From Paenibacillus beijingensis (lineage in GTDB: Bacteria > Bacillota > Bacilli > Paenibacillales > Paenibacillaceae), in assembly GCF_000961095.1 (NCBI RefSeq), contig NZ_CP011058.1, forward strand, positions 2,879,501 to 2,943,500: 64,000 nt of DNA. Reading direction: 5' to 3'. The notes beneath the pieces were generated by a model, which worked only from the letters and a program-made list of their open reading frames with translations, was not told the origin of the DNA and did not search any database. Below, piece after piece: positions 26,695 through 35,136 of the stretch (its first letter is position 1; every line of letters starts with the position of its first letter). The position numbers and the translations under genes are program-made.

Positions 26695-27576
26695 TTATGC
26701 TCCGGAGGCGGACCAATGCGCTGGGCGGGTAAGTGCCGGCGGCAGCTTTGTACCGGCATCCCCCTTCGCCGCGTTGAGCTGGGCCTGGGTAAGAAAGATG
26801 CTGTCCGTGAGGTCGGCGCCGCTGAGGTCCGCGTCCCGGAAATCAGCCCCGATGAGGTCGGCCGCCCTCAGGTCGGCGCCTCTGAGATCGGCGGCAATCA
26901 GGTTGGTCCCTCTTAAATTGGCCCCTCTAAGATCAGCCCCCCGCAGTTTGGCCCCGATAAGGTCGGCTCCTCGGCCGATCGTCTTCCGGCGGCGACCCGG
27001 GGTGATCTTCTGCCGGCGGACGGTTTCCGCCCGCATGAGTTCGCTGGCCTGCAGGAGCAGCGCATTGACATCTGCCCGGTGTGCCGACACGTCCAGTTCC
27101 ATGATGGAGTCGGGACCCAGGCGAGTGAGCCGTTCCGTCTTCTCGAGCGCCAAGCTTAGCTCTCCGTGGATTGGGCGGGCCGGCTGAAACGTTAACGCTT
27201 CGGTAAGATACCAGAGGAGTTCATGGAGTTGTCGCATGGTCGGGAACACCTCAAACATTTGTTTCGCGGATCCCGGGTTTTGCCGCCAGTCGTTTCCGCC
27301 AAAGGTAACTCGGGAAACCTTCTGCCCCGCGCCGAAGCAGTCATAAACCGTGCAGCCCCGAAAGCCCCTCTGCCTGAGGCTGTCGTGAATGCCGCAGCGG
27401 AAGTCCGGTTGCAGGTTTTGGCAGGGCTGCCCGGCATCTTTGTCAGCCGCGAAATCTGATGAAGCCGCGAAGGGCAGCGCGACACAGCACAGGCCGAAGC
27501 AGCTCTCGCAGTCTGCTTGCAGACGAAGGCGGCTATCGCCCGGGAAAGGTCCTGAATATTCGTGATTCTCAAACAT
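26695..27576 (-). CDS. Pentapeptide-repeat protein with Cys-rich N-terminus
   Basis: 293 residues from the ATG at 27576, preceded by GGAAGGAGA. Residues ~15-85 carry many cysteines in a pattern like CESCFGLCC...CQNLQPDFRCGIHDSL...CTVYDCFGAG, reminiscent of small metal-chelating (YkgJ-like) domains. A helical middle follows. The C-terminal ~75 residues are pentapeptide repeats of A(D/N)LxG form (GADLRGANLRGTNLIAADLR), which fold as a right-handed beta-helix. Function unknown; some pentapeptide proteins protect DNA gyrase, but the Cys-rich fusion suggests another role. Confidence 0.83.
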   Translation of the reverse strand: MFENHEYSGPFPGDSRLRLQADCESCFGLCCVALPFAASSDFAADKDAGQPCQNLQPDFRCGIHDSLRQRGFRGCTVYDCFGAGQKVSRVTFGGNDWRQNPGSAKQMFEVFPTMRQLHELLWYLTEALTFQPARPIHGELSLALEKTERLTRLGPDSIMELDVSAHRADVNALLLQASELMRAETVRRQKITPGRRRKTIGRGADLIGAKLRGADLRGANLRGTNLIAADLRGADLRAADLIGADFRDADLSGADLTDSIFLTQAQLNAAKGDAGTKLPPALTRPAHWSASGA

Positions 27577-28024
27577 TGCGCGGTCTCCTTCCATTTGCAT
27601 CGTATTTCCATACCCGCACAGTCTGCTCTAAAGAAACGGCTGTTGGATGATAGCAGTTATTTTCCATATGGAAGTCATTTTTTTACAATCTCTATATGGT
27701 ATTACTGAATAGGCTCTCCGTCAATCCTTGCTTCCCGGTGGAATGAGTGGCAGTATTATCTTACCGGGCAGGGACGAAAACGGAACTGCCCGCACTTTTG
27801 ATTATGTTCAAGAGCGACGCACTCCGCAAGGAGAAAGGGCCCGTCGTTAAATATAAAGATTGATAATTCCTCGAACAGGTTGGAAGCGCAGCTTGATGCT
27901 ATATGCCAATCGTTTTTGCAAGCGGCATGTTGCAGAGCGTTGACTTTGAGTGTGCGCTCACTAATAATGGTGAATATAGCTATCGACCAATCGATGTCAA
28001 TATTTAATGCGAGGGATTATATCA
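27577..28024. other. Divergent intergenic region
   Basis: 448 bases between the pentapeptide-repeat gene (minus) and the tetR gene (plus). The right end holds the tetR promoter and operator (27940-27967). I see no gene or other clear site in the rest. Confidence 0.7.
27940..27967 (+). promoter_or_regulatory. tetR promoter with operator site 1
   Basis: -35 TTGACT (27940-27945) and -10 TAATAA (27962-27967), 16 apart. TGAGTGTGCGCTCACTAA (27947-27964) fills the space between; its reverse complement matches operator 2 (28691-28708) at 16 of 18 bases. Confidence 0.8.
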
Positions 28025-28615
28025 ATGGAACTACGTGACCGAATTCTAGATGCGGCCGAGCAAGTCATCCGGACCAATGGACTTTCAAAGACGACAACGA
28101 AGGAAATTGCCCGCATCGCCGAGTGTTCCGAAGGGTCGCTGTACAACCATTTTCAAAGTAAAGAGGATCTTTTCGTACAGGTCATGAAGCGGCAGCTGAG
28201 CGATTTTCTGGCGGTCCTGCTCAAGCTTCCCGGGCGCAAGGGGACCCGGACTGTAAAGGAAAATCTGGAAGAACTCGCGCTTGCGGCGCTCGACTATTTT
28301 TATTTATCCATCACCATGACGGCATCGATGTTCACGGAACCTGTTTTTCTGGCCCGCCATCGGGAAGGATTCCAACAGCGCAACGAAGGCCCGCACCGTG
28401 CCAACGAAGTCGTAGCGGTTTATATGCGTGCCGAACAGAAGCTTGGCAGGATAAGCGCCGACATCAATCCCGGAAGGGCCGCTGATTTGCTGTTGGGGGC
28501 TTGCTTTCAGCACGCCTTTCACCTGCAATTTTTAGGCCATGACGAATCGCCGGAAGCACGGCAGCAGTTCGTCGGGGATGCTTTGCAGACGCTGATGCGC
28601 GGACTCCTGCCTTGA
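28025..28615 (+). CDS. TetR-family transcriptional regulator
   Basis: 196 residues from ATG 28025 (GAGGG upstream). N-terminal TetR helix-turn-helix: RILDAAEQVIRTNGLSKTTT, KEIARIAECSEGSLYNHFQS. The rest is a helical ligand domain with no recognisable specificity. Probably controls itself and the following redox operon through three similar 18-bp operators at 27947, 28691 and 28756. Confidence 0.9.
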   Translation: MELRDRILDAAEQVIRTNGLSKTTTKEIARIAECSEGSLYNHFQSKEDLFVQVMKRQLSDFLAVLLKLPGRKGTRTVKENLEELALAALDYFYLSITMTASMFTEPVFLARHREGFQQRNEGPHRANEVVAVYMRAEQKLGRISADINPGRAADLLLGACFQHAFHLQFLGHDESPEARQQFVGDALQTLMRGLLP

Positions 28616-28659
28616 TTGGGGCCGAATGGCCCTTCATGGCAGTCTCATCGTGGTAATCC

Positions 28660-28708
28660 TTGACAGAGGTAAAAACAGTTTTTATAATTATGAGTGAGTG
28701 CACACTCA
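28660..28708 (+). promoter_or_regulatory. Consensus promoter and operator site 2 of the redox operon
   Basis: TTGACA (28660-28665), 17-base spacer, TATAAT (28683-28688): a perfect sigma-A consensus. Operator TGAGTGAGTGCACACTCA (28691-28708) covers the start site, so the promoter should be strong when the repressor leaves. Confidence 0.9.
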
Positions 28709-28755
28709 TAATCAATTATTACGTCTCAAGGTGTGCCACCGTTCACGCCGCTCTA

Positions 28756-28773
28756 TGGGTGAGTGCTCACTCA
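28756..28773 (+). promoter_or_regulatory. Operator site 3
   Basis: TGGGTGAGTGCTCACTCA matches site 2 at 16 of 18 bases; its core TGAGTGCTCACTCA is a perfect palindrome. It lies between the promoter and the ATG at 28808, a position for a roadblock or cooperative binding. Confidence 0.75.
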
Positions 28774-28807
28774 AAGAGCGGGGAATCTCATTGAAGAGGT
28801 GAAAAAC

Positions 28808-29632
28808 ATGATTCTGGTAACAGGCGCAACAGGTACGGTAGGACGTCACGTTGTCCGGGAGCTGCAGATGGCCGGCCATGACGTGCGGGCATTGAGCCGC
28901 AATCCGGAGAAGGCGAATTTTCCGGAAGGCGTGCAGGCGGCAGCCGGAGACTTGATGAAGACGGACACGCTGCCCAGAGCTCTGGACGGGGTGGACAAAG
29001 TGTTCTGGATATTGCCCCTCGCCGCGGACTTCAACTTCCCGCGGATCGCCCGGCAGCACGGGGTTCGGCATATCGTGCTGCTCTCGGCGTCGGCGGTTGA
29101 AGTCGGCGCAGATAATGCCATTGCGCGAATCCACTTGCAAGCGGAGCAGGCTGTCCGGGAATCGGGCGCCGCCTGGACATTTCTTCGTCCCGGCGCCTTC
29201 ATGACCAATGCGTTCCAGTGGGCGCCTTCGATCCGGTCCGACGGAGTTGTCAGGATCCCGTTCGGCGACATCAGCGCGCCTGCCGTCGATTCGCGGGACA
29301 TTGCCGCCGTTGCCGCAAAGGCGCTCAGCTCGGACGGGCATGAAGGGAAGACATACACCTTAACCGGACCGGAATCGATTACCGCCAGAGATCAGGTACG
29401 CATCCTTGGAGACGCAATGGGCCGCAATCTCGGTTTTGAAACGATCCCAAGCGACATCGCCCGCGATCATATGCTTCGGCATATGCCCGTGCATATTGTC
29501 GAGGCTCTCTTTGATCTGAACAGGCATGCCGGGGCTTTTGCTAACGTGCTTCCTACGGTGGAAGAAGTAACCGGCCGAACTCCTCTCTCCTTCAAGCAAT
29601 GGGCGATCGATCATATCGACTCTTTTCGGTAA
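28808..29632 (+). CDS. NmrA-like NAD(P)-binding oxidoreductase
   Basis: 274 residues from ATG 28808 (GAAGAGGTG upstream). Rossmann start MILVTGATGTVGRHVV with the GxxGxxG motif; then LPLAADFNFPR, SSASAVEVGADN and TFLRPGAFMTNAF, typical of NmrA/quinone oxidoreductase-2-like (QorB, azoreductase-like) proteins. Probably reduces a quinone or small electrophile, or senses the NAD(P) state. First gene of a three-gene operon under the TetR operators. Confidence 0.87.
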   Translation: MILVTGATGTVGRHVVRELQMAGHDVRALSRNPEKANFPEGVQAAAGDLMKTDTLPRALDGVDKVFWILPLAADFNFPRIARQHGVRHIVLLSASAVEVGADNAIARIHLQAEQAVRESGAAWTFLRPGAFMTNAFQWAPSIRSDGVVRIPFGDISAPAVDSRDIAAVAAKALSSDGHEGKTYTLTGPESITARDQVRILGDAMGRNLGFETIPSDIARDHMLRHMPVHIVEALFDLNRHAGAFANVLPTVEEVTGRTPLSFKQWAIDHIDSFR

Positions 29633-29671
29633 ATGCTCCGAAATCATCAATTGAGAAAGCAGGGATCTTCT

Positions 29672-30094
29672 ATGGCCGATCAATTGAAAAACAATGCGCG
29701 CCACGCGGACGCAGGCCTGTCTTCAGGCGCTGGCTGGGCGGTGCCCGCCATGAAGTGGATGGCGCGAACTTTTGCATTGTTCATCGCGGCACAGGTGTTT
29801 TTGGCCGGTCTGGCTATGTTCGTGGATTCGGATTGGACGGCTCATGCGAACTTTGCCCGCTTTTTTATTATTATTCCGATCCTGATGATGCTGGTGTCGT
29901 TCATCGCGCGGCTGCCGGTCAGCTATCGGGTGAAGAGCATCCAACTGCTCGTCATGGTCATCCTGATGTTCGTCACCGCCGATCTATCTTCGGTTATCGG
30001 ATTTTTGTCCGCCCTTCACCCGGTCCTATCGCTGGCCATGTTTTGGATTACGTTGGCGATCGCGCGGCAGGCAGCTGCTCAAACAACAAAATAA
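29672..30094 (+). CDS. Small four-helix membrane protein (DUF6220-like)
   Basis: 140 residues from ATG 29672; an earlier in-frame ATG at 29633 abuts the previous stop and lacks a site. Four predicted membrane helices (from ~30: ARTFALFIAAQVFLAGLAMF; then FARFFIIIPILMMLVSFIA; IQLLVMVILMFVTADLSSVI; and LHPVLSLAMFWITLAIA). The His/Pro pair at the start of the last helix fits the DUF6220 type as I remember it. Function unknown; its place between two NAD(P)-binding proteins suggests membrane redox. Confidence 0.75.
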   Translation: MADQLKNNARHADAGLSSGAGWAVPAMKWMARTFALFIAAQVFLAGLAMFVDSDWTAHANFARFFIIIPILMMLVSFIARLPVSYRVKSIQLLVMVILMFVTADLSSVIGFLSALHPVLSLAMFWITLAIARQAAAQTTK

Positions 30095-30111
30095 TGATGG
30101 GAGATGATAGG

Positions 30112-30813
30112 ATGAATATCGTCATTTTTGGAGCTAACGGTCCGACAGGACGACTCTTGACGAAACAAGCGGTTGCTGAAGGTCATACGGTGACGGCAGT
30201 CACCCGCCGCCCGGAGACATTCCCGCTTCGACACGACCGTTTGCAGGTGATGGGCGGAGATGTGTTCGACCTCTCGTCTGTTGAACAAGCGGTCGCCGGA
30301 AAGGATGCCGTTCTCTCTACCCTCGGTGTCCCCTTTAGCCGCAAAACGATTACCGTCTATTCGGAAGGCATTGCTAATATTATGCGGGCCATGAACGAAC
30401 ACGGCGTTCGTCGCCTCGTCTGTGTGACCTCGAGCGCTGTCGAACCTCACTATGATCCGGAGGGCGGATTTGTTTTTGAGAAAATTGTACAGCCGGCGAT
30501 CACGCGCACCATTGGGCGGACGCTGTATGATGATATGCGGCGGATGGAAACGCTGGTGAAGAACAGCAACCTTGACTGGACGATTGTCCGGCCCTCCGGT
30601 CTCTTTGAGACGCCGACCGTCACTCGCTATCAAGTCCATGAAGGGCACATAAAAGGAAGATTTACCTCAAGAACCGATCTGGCGGACTGTATGCTTCAGC
30701 AACTCACCCATGACAAGTATTTGCACAAGGTTGCGGCGGTGGCAACGGTCGCGGTGCAGCCCAGCATGTTTAAGCTCATTATGAAAGAGGCGTTCCAGCG
30801 ACGGCCTAGCTAG
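30112..30813 (+). CDS. NAD(P)H-binding (SDR/NmrA-like) protein
   Basis: 233 residues from ATG 30112. N-terminal MNIVIFGANGPTGRLLTKQA with GxxGxxG, then VCVTSSAVEPHYDP and DWTIVRPSGLFETPTVT, the atypical SDR signature with no clear Tyr-x-x-x-Lys pair. Third gene of the TetR-controlled redox operon (17 bases after the membrane protein). Substrate unknown. Confidence 0.85.
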   Translation: MNIVIFGANGPTGRLLTKQAVAEGHTVTAVTRRPETFPLRHDRLQVMGGDVFDLSSVEQAVAGKDAVLSTLGVPFSRKTITVYSEGIANIMRAMNEHGVRRLVCVTSSAVEPHYDPEGGFVFEKIVQPAITRTIGRTLYDDMRRMETLVKNSNLDWTIVRPSGLFETPTVTRYQVHEGHIKGRFTSRTDLADCMLQQLTHDKYLHKVAAVATVAVQPSMFKLIMKEAFQRRPS

Positions 30814-31355
30814 TCGAGTCGTCGAAGGGGCTGTACCATAACTGTTCGCATGAATGAGCAAGTCCCGAATATGACGCAACACGGCCTCCGGTTCCGCTGG
30901 CATAGCGGTGCCGGAGGTCCTTCACTATGTAGGCAGAGGTGGAGGTCCTTCACTGTGTAAACGGAGCCGGAGGTCTTGCCCACTGGGCAAACGGATATGT
31001 AGGCCCTGCCTCACTAAAGATGCAAATGTGCAGTTTTGATATGTTTGCAGGAATTTTAACGTAATCGTTAAATAAACAGAAAAAGGATGTATGCATGCAT
31101 GTATTTCAAGAATTTCCCCTTCGTGCAACGACCAGGATGCGGTCCGCATGCCGGAACGCCGCGAGACGATGGGAGATCGGCGATAACCAGCGTTGTACCG
31201 TTGTGCGACGGCCTCTTTCTTGCATCGTACACCCGGCATGGGCGTCATCCGTCAAATCAAGCACTTTCCGCTTTCTTCAAATTTTGTTTAATAATCGCAA
31301 CTCAGGAAATTTTCAAACGTCTATTTATCAAGTATGAGAAAAGGAGGTATCCGTA
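30814..31355. other. Intergenic region with hairpin-type repeats
   Basis: 542 bases without a convincing gene. Bases 30884-30920 form a hairpin whose ends are CCTCCGG and CCGGAGG; the GGAGGTCCTTCACT string recurs at 30912 and 30939, and GGAGCCGGAGGTC at 30964. The hairpin resembles the one at 40206-40246. The last ~300 bases are featureless until the ribosome site at 31341. Confidence 0.6.
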
Positions 31356-32819
31356 TTGAAGACGATCAGAATTTCAATTGTTGCGGCATTCGTTCTCATG
31401 TGTCTTCCACTTCTTCAAACAAGCGTATTCGCGGCGGATGCAAAATCCCCTGTCATGGTCGGCATAGCCGCCGGGTATGGGCACGCGATCGGATTATGGA
31501 GCGACGGATCGGTTGCCGGTTGGGGCTTCAATAAATCCGGACAAGTCGGAGACGGCACAAAAATCGATCAATATGTGCCCAAGAAGCTGCCGGGTTTGCC
31601 TCCGATCATTCAAGTAGCTGCAAGCGGCGGCCAATCCTTTGCGTTGGATCGGGACGGAAAAGTATGGGCTTGGGGATTAACATATACGACAAGCAACTTT
31701 GAAGCGACAGGGCAGTATTACACCACGACGCTTCCGCATCGGCTCGATGGAATAACCGACGCGGTGTCGATTCACTCCGGCGGCAGTTTAGGCGCAGCGA
31801 TTTTGAAGAGCGGTCAGATTGATCTGTGGTATCCGTTCTACGACCCGAATACGAATGAATCCTCTCATCGCTATTTATCTCTCGAAGGCATGGGACCCGC
31901 GAAATCGGCAGCCATCAGCGGAAGCGATGTATTTGTTTTGAAACAGGACGGCACGGTTCGTATGGTTAATGTGTACAACGAATTCGCCGGCCGCTTTCGG
32001 TTGGAAAGTGAACTGAGGATCAAGCAGATTTTGCCGATGACAGATATTAAGGCGATAGCGGCAGCCGGCAATGACGTTTTTATGTTACAGGGAAATGGAA
32101 CCGCGATGCGCTATAATACGTTAACGAAAAAGCTCGCGAACGTGCATGGTCTGGATCGCATTTACGACATTAAGACGGCAAGCAACCAACTGATTGCGCT
32201 GAAAAATAATGGAACGGTGTGGCTGTGGAAGTATAACGAATTGCCGCTCAAGAGTCCCGTTAAGATTGAAGGCTTGTCACATATTGCATCGATCGCCGGC
32301 AGTTCCAGTCAGCTGCACTTTGCCATTCAGAAGAACGGAACAGCGTTTGCGTGGGGAAGTGGTTATTACGGCAGCATGGGGACAGGAACAGGTGACAACG
32401 CAGATGATTTTAACACCCCTAAAAAGATAGCCCAGCCTCTAACGTGGGTAATAAACGGCGAAGAGATCAGCTTTTCGGCTTCATCATCCATTCACGAAGG
32501 CAAGCTGTACGTACCTTACAACAGCGTGTGGGAGCCGCTTGGTATTAGCGTCACTTTAGGGCAGACAAAGCCCGATAACAATTATCGTATATTTTCGATT
32601 TGGACGTTGGCTTATCGTGGAAAGACGATTGTGTTTAAAGATGGGGATCCGGCTGTTATGTACGTTAACGGCAAACAAAGCGGCATTCATGCGGAACTCC
32701 GTCATCTATCGAACTCAACCCAATTCCCTCTTGAATTGATTTGCGGGCAATTTGGAATCAGGTACAAATGGGAACCATCAACCGGGATCGTTACACTGGA
32801 GAGCATGAAACAGAACTGA
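31356..32819 (+). CDS. Exported RCC1-repeat protein with copper-amine-oxidase-N-like domain
   Basis: 487 residues, TTG start with AAGGAGG at 31341-31347. Signal peptide 1-26 (cut after VFAA). Residues ~30-360 hold RCC1-type repeats predicted to form a beta-propeller: GYGHAIGLWSDGSVAGWGFN, GGQSFALDRDGKVWAWGL, LHFAIQKNGTAFAWGSGYYG. The C-terminal ~120 residues (VINGEEISFSASSSIHEGKL, then WEPLGISVTL and YVNGKQSG) match the 'copper amine oxidase N' stalk domain used by many Paenibacillus secreted proteins. Likely a cell-surface or secreted binding protein; ligand unknown. The hairpin at its end overlaps the stop codon. Confidence 0.82.
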   Translation: MKTIRISIVAAFVLMCLPLLQTSVFAADAKSPVMVGIAAGYGHAIGLWSDGSVAGWGFNKSGQVGDGTKIDQYVPKKLPGLPPIIQVAASGGQSFALDRDGKVWAWGLTYTTSNFEATGQYYTTTLPHRLDGITDAVSIHSGGSLGAAILKSGQIDLWYPFYDPNTNESSHRYLSLEGMGPAKSAAISGSDVFVLKQDGTVRMVNVYNEFAGRFRLESELRIKQILPMTDIKAIAAAGNDVFMLQGNGTAMRYNTLTKKLANVHGLDRIYDIKTASNQLIALKNNGTVWLWKYNELPLKSPVKIEGLSHIASIAGSSSQLHFAIQKNGTAFAWGSGYYGSMGTGTGDNADDFNTPKKIAQPLTWVINGEEISFSASSSIHEGKLYVPYNSVWEPLGISVTLGQTKPDNNYRIFSIWTLAYRGKTIVFKDGDPAVMYVNGKQSGIHAELRHLSNSTQFPLELICGQFGIRYKWEPSTGIVTLESMKQN

Positions 32820-32840
32820 TTTGCCGGGGGCAAATCAGTT
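32814..32840 (+). terminator. Hairpin terminator overlapping the RCC1 gene stop
   Basis: Perfect 12-bp stem AACTGATTTGCC (32814-32825) with GGCAAATCAGTT (32829-32840), three-base loop; T tract weak. The TGA stop lies in the left arm. Confidence 0.7.
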
Positions 32841-32993
32841 CCCAACTTTGGTTTAATAATCATAAAGAAGAAACAAACGGTACATAATAACTCTTATCCA
32901 ACAGGCTTATAAAAGAAAAGCATCTCTCTAACATTCAGCTCTCACAAACCGTTGGCGGACAGAATCGACATCATTGGAAAGCGGGGATATTAA

Positions 32994-33152
32994 ATGCTGA
33001 AGCCGGATGCCTTATCGAAAGAAAAACAGGCGCAAGAAGACAATCATAAGTTCAGTGAAGTCAATGAATTGGGCCATGAACGCAACGAAGTAGCGAAAGC
33101 GCAAAAAGAGATGGCATCGCAAGAAACTGCAGGAGTTTTCGATCAAGAATAA
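32994..33152 (+). CDS. Small hydrophilic protein, 52 residues
   Basis: ATG 32994 after GCGGGGA; 52 residues, rich in Glu, Gln, Lys and Asn, with no Cys, no membrane segment, and predicted mostly helical (begins MLKPDALSKEKQAQEDNH, ends ETAGVFDQE). Length and composition resemble small stress or spore-related proteins of Bacilli, but I recognise no family. Reasonable codon use and the hairpin after it (33180) support a real gene. Confidence 0.55.
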   Translation: MLKPDALSKEKQAQEDNHKFSEVNELGHERNEVAKAQKEMASQETAGVFDQE

Positions 33153-33179
33153 ACATCCATATTTATGCCGAAAACCGGA

Positions 33180-33203
33180 AAGCCCCTAAGCAAATAGGGG
33201 CTT
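33180..33203. terminator. Hairpin between the small gene and levB
   Basis: AAGCCCCTA (33180-33188) pairs perfectly with TAGGGGCTT (33195-33203). T tract is modest; it may serve both converging genes. Confidence 0.6.
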
Positions 33204-33274
33204 ATTCATGTTAACTCAGATTGGTATCGCGCCAACCGCCAAGTCTTGCAGGGATCGGGGTCCGCGGCATGTTG

Positions 33275-34828
33275 CTAATAAATCGAATTGAAATGTTTTA
33301 CTTGAATATTCTCAAATGTTGCCGTTCCACCTTCTGCGAATAGCGTAATCCCTTTATCATCCAAGTTTGGGAATACTTCACTGGAGAAGGCTGCTTGTCC
33401 ATCATCAATAAATACCTCTACCGTCGTTTTGTCGACAAGCACTTTTAGATGAGCGTATTTTTTATCCTTGTCAAACGGCGCTTTACTCTCTTGAAAACGT
33501 TTTGAATGATCAGGATTTGCAGTGAATGTCCGATTCAGATAAGAAACATGTCCTGCAACAAAAATACCAAGATCGATATGTCTTGTTTTATCCTTTGACT
33601 CTCTTAACCGGATCCCGACATTTTTAATTTGATCCCATGAGACATCGGCCTCTAATTGATAGGTATCGCCTTTAATATCGAGGGTGGTATCGTCTGTAAC
33701 CTCTAATTTGTTTATCGTGTCGGTATGTTTGATCAACTTATCCAAGTTTTCCGTTGGCTGAGAAACAAGACTGTATCCATTTCCTTTCCTTTTTAATTCA
33801 ATGCTGCGCACAATGGAATTTGTACCGTTAAAACCGTCCGATAATGCTGGCGTATTGTGGGCGTAATCCCAGTTGTTCATCCAGGCAATCGCATAGCGCC
33901 GGCCGAATTTATCGTCGCTCGGACCCTCTTCGAATGTTACGCCTGCGTACCAGTCAAATCCGTAATCCAGCCATTGCGGCTCCCCATCATCGGCTTTGAA
34001 CTGTTGTCCATCGAAGTGACCTGTCCAATAGGCATACGTATTCGGTTTACCCTTGGCTTTACCGTTTGCGCTAACTCCTAATATCCACTTGTACGAACCG
34101 TCATCGGCCCGCAAAACATAAAGATCGGGGCATTCAATCAGGCCGATGTCATGGGTCATGAATCCGCTCATATACCGCCAGCTTTTTAAATCGTTTGATT
34201 CATAAAATCCGACTTTTTGCCCTTCGGCAAGAGTCATGACCCATTTTTTCGCTTCATGATCCCAAATTATTTTAGGGTCTCTAAAATCTGTTCCCCAATT
34301 TTCCATAATAGGGTTACTATTGTAAAATTGAAATGTTTTTCCCTGGTCGGTACTGTACCACATGTACTGCTTCTGTTTTCCTCCATCGGTAGAAGGCTGC
34401 GTCACGATTGCAATTACGGCGCCATAACCAAAACCGGCCGTATTTTCATGATCGACGACTGCCGATCCCGACCAAGGGTCGCCATTTGGGGTGGTGTATT
34501 TCGGTATTGCCACACCTTCATCTGTCCAATGAATCAGGTCGGATGAAGTCGCGTGCCTCCATTCCGTACCATTTCCATCCGGGTAATCTTTATTGTAAAG
34601 ATAATAGTAATGATATTTTCCATCCAAATAAATCGGGCGCTGAGGGTCATTCATCCATTTATCCGGTACGGTAAAATGATACGCGGCTCGATAGCCGTCT
34701 TGAGCGCTTTCCGTTTCGGTTTCAGTTCTGGTTTTCTGAGAGTGAAACAACGGAACGGTTGAAAAGAAAATGATGAAAAAAAATAAACCGATTAATAATG
34801 ATATTGATATTTTTGTTCGCTTTTTCAC
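33275..34828 (-). CDS. levB: Endolevanase, GH32 (LevB type)
   Basis: 517 residues, GTG start with GGAGGGG upstream. N-terminal signal/anchor 8-28. GH32 motifs: nucleophile Asp61 in KWMNDPQRP, the RDP motif in FRDPKIIW, and acid/base Glu in ECPDLYVL; a C-terminal beta-sandwich follows from ~365. Length and sequence run parallel to B. subtilis LevB (516 residues), which releases levanbiose from levan outside the cell. The gene is visibly AT-richer than its neighbours and stands alone without sacB or fructose PTS genes, suggesting transfer from a Bacillus-like donor. Confidence 0.92.
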   Translation of the reverse strand: MKKRTKISISLLIGLFFFIIFFSTVPLFHSQKTRTETETESAQDGYRAAYHFTVPDKWMNDPQRPIYLDGKYHYYYLYNKDYPDGNGTEWRHATSSDLIHWTDEGVAIPKYTTPNGDPWSGSAVVDHENTAGFGYGAVIAIVTQPSTDGGKQKQYMWYSTDQGKTFQFYNSNPIMENWGTDFRDPKIIWDHEAKKWVMTLAEGQKVGFYESNDLKSWRYMSGFMTHDIGLIECPDLYVLRADDGSYKWILGVSANGKAKGKPNTYAYWTGHFDGQQFKADDGEPQWLDYGFDWYAGVTFEEGPSDDKFGRRYAIAWMNNWDYAHNTPALSDGFNGTNSIVRSIELKRKGNGYSLVSQPTENLDKLIKHTDTINKLEVTDDTTLDIKGDTYQLEADVSWDQIKNVGIRLRESKDKTRHIDLGIFVAGHVSYLNRTFTANPDHSKRFQESKAPFDKDKKYAHLKVLVDKTTVEVFIDDGQAAFSSEVFPNLDDKGITLFAEGGTATFENIQVKHFNSIY

Positions 34829-35058
34829 AATTCCCCTCCAGTTATTGGTTAATTTCAGGGTATTAACGATTATCTATTATAGTATAGTTTAACGCCGTCT
34901 TTAATACACAAATCTTACCTTCTCCTGGATGCAGAGTGCATCACAACATGCGGGCAAGACTTTGGGTGACCCGGAAACGATTTTTTCTCTGGACAGACAC
35001 CGCCGTTTTCCTTATGATGGTAGCAAATGAGAAATAGGTGGGATCCGTCAGCTTAAAA

Positions 35059-35074
35059 GTTAAAGCGCTTTAAC
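35059..35074 (+). promoter_or_regulatory. Perfect palindrome, cre/LacI-type operator
   Basis: GTTAAAGCGCTTTAAC is a perfect 16-bp palindrome. Its core agrees with the CcpA cre consensus at 12 of 14 positions, missing the conserved outer G/C. It lies 63 bases before the GH8 start in a 308-base gap, and could mediate catabolite repression or bind a LacI-family regulator. The left side of the gap holds AT-rich -10-like sequence for levB. Confidence 0.65.
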
Positions 35075-35136
35075 ATTTGGTTCGAGAATCACATCGCCTT
35101 ACATCTGCCTTAACCATGACGAAGGAGGAGTTGCGA

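Noticed and set aside
29599..30111. A 171-codon N-terminal extension of the NAD(P)-binding protein
   Set aside because: It overlaps the membrane-protein gene in another frame; ATG 30112 begins exactly at the Rossmann motif.
30814..31355. Small frames of 80-107 codons on both strands
   Set aside because: They read through repeats, lack ribosome sites and show no protein-like pattern.
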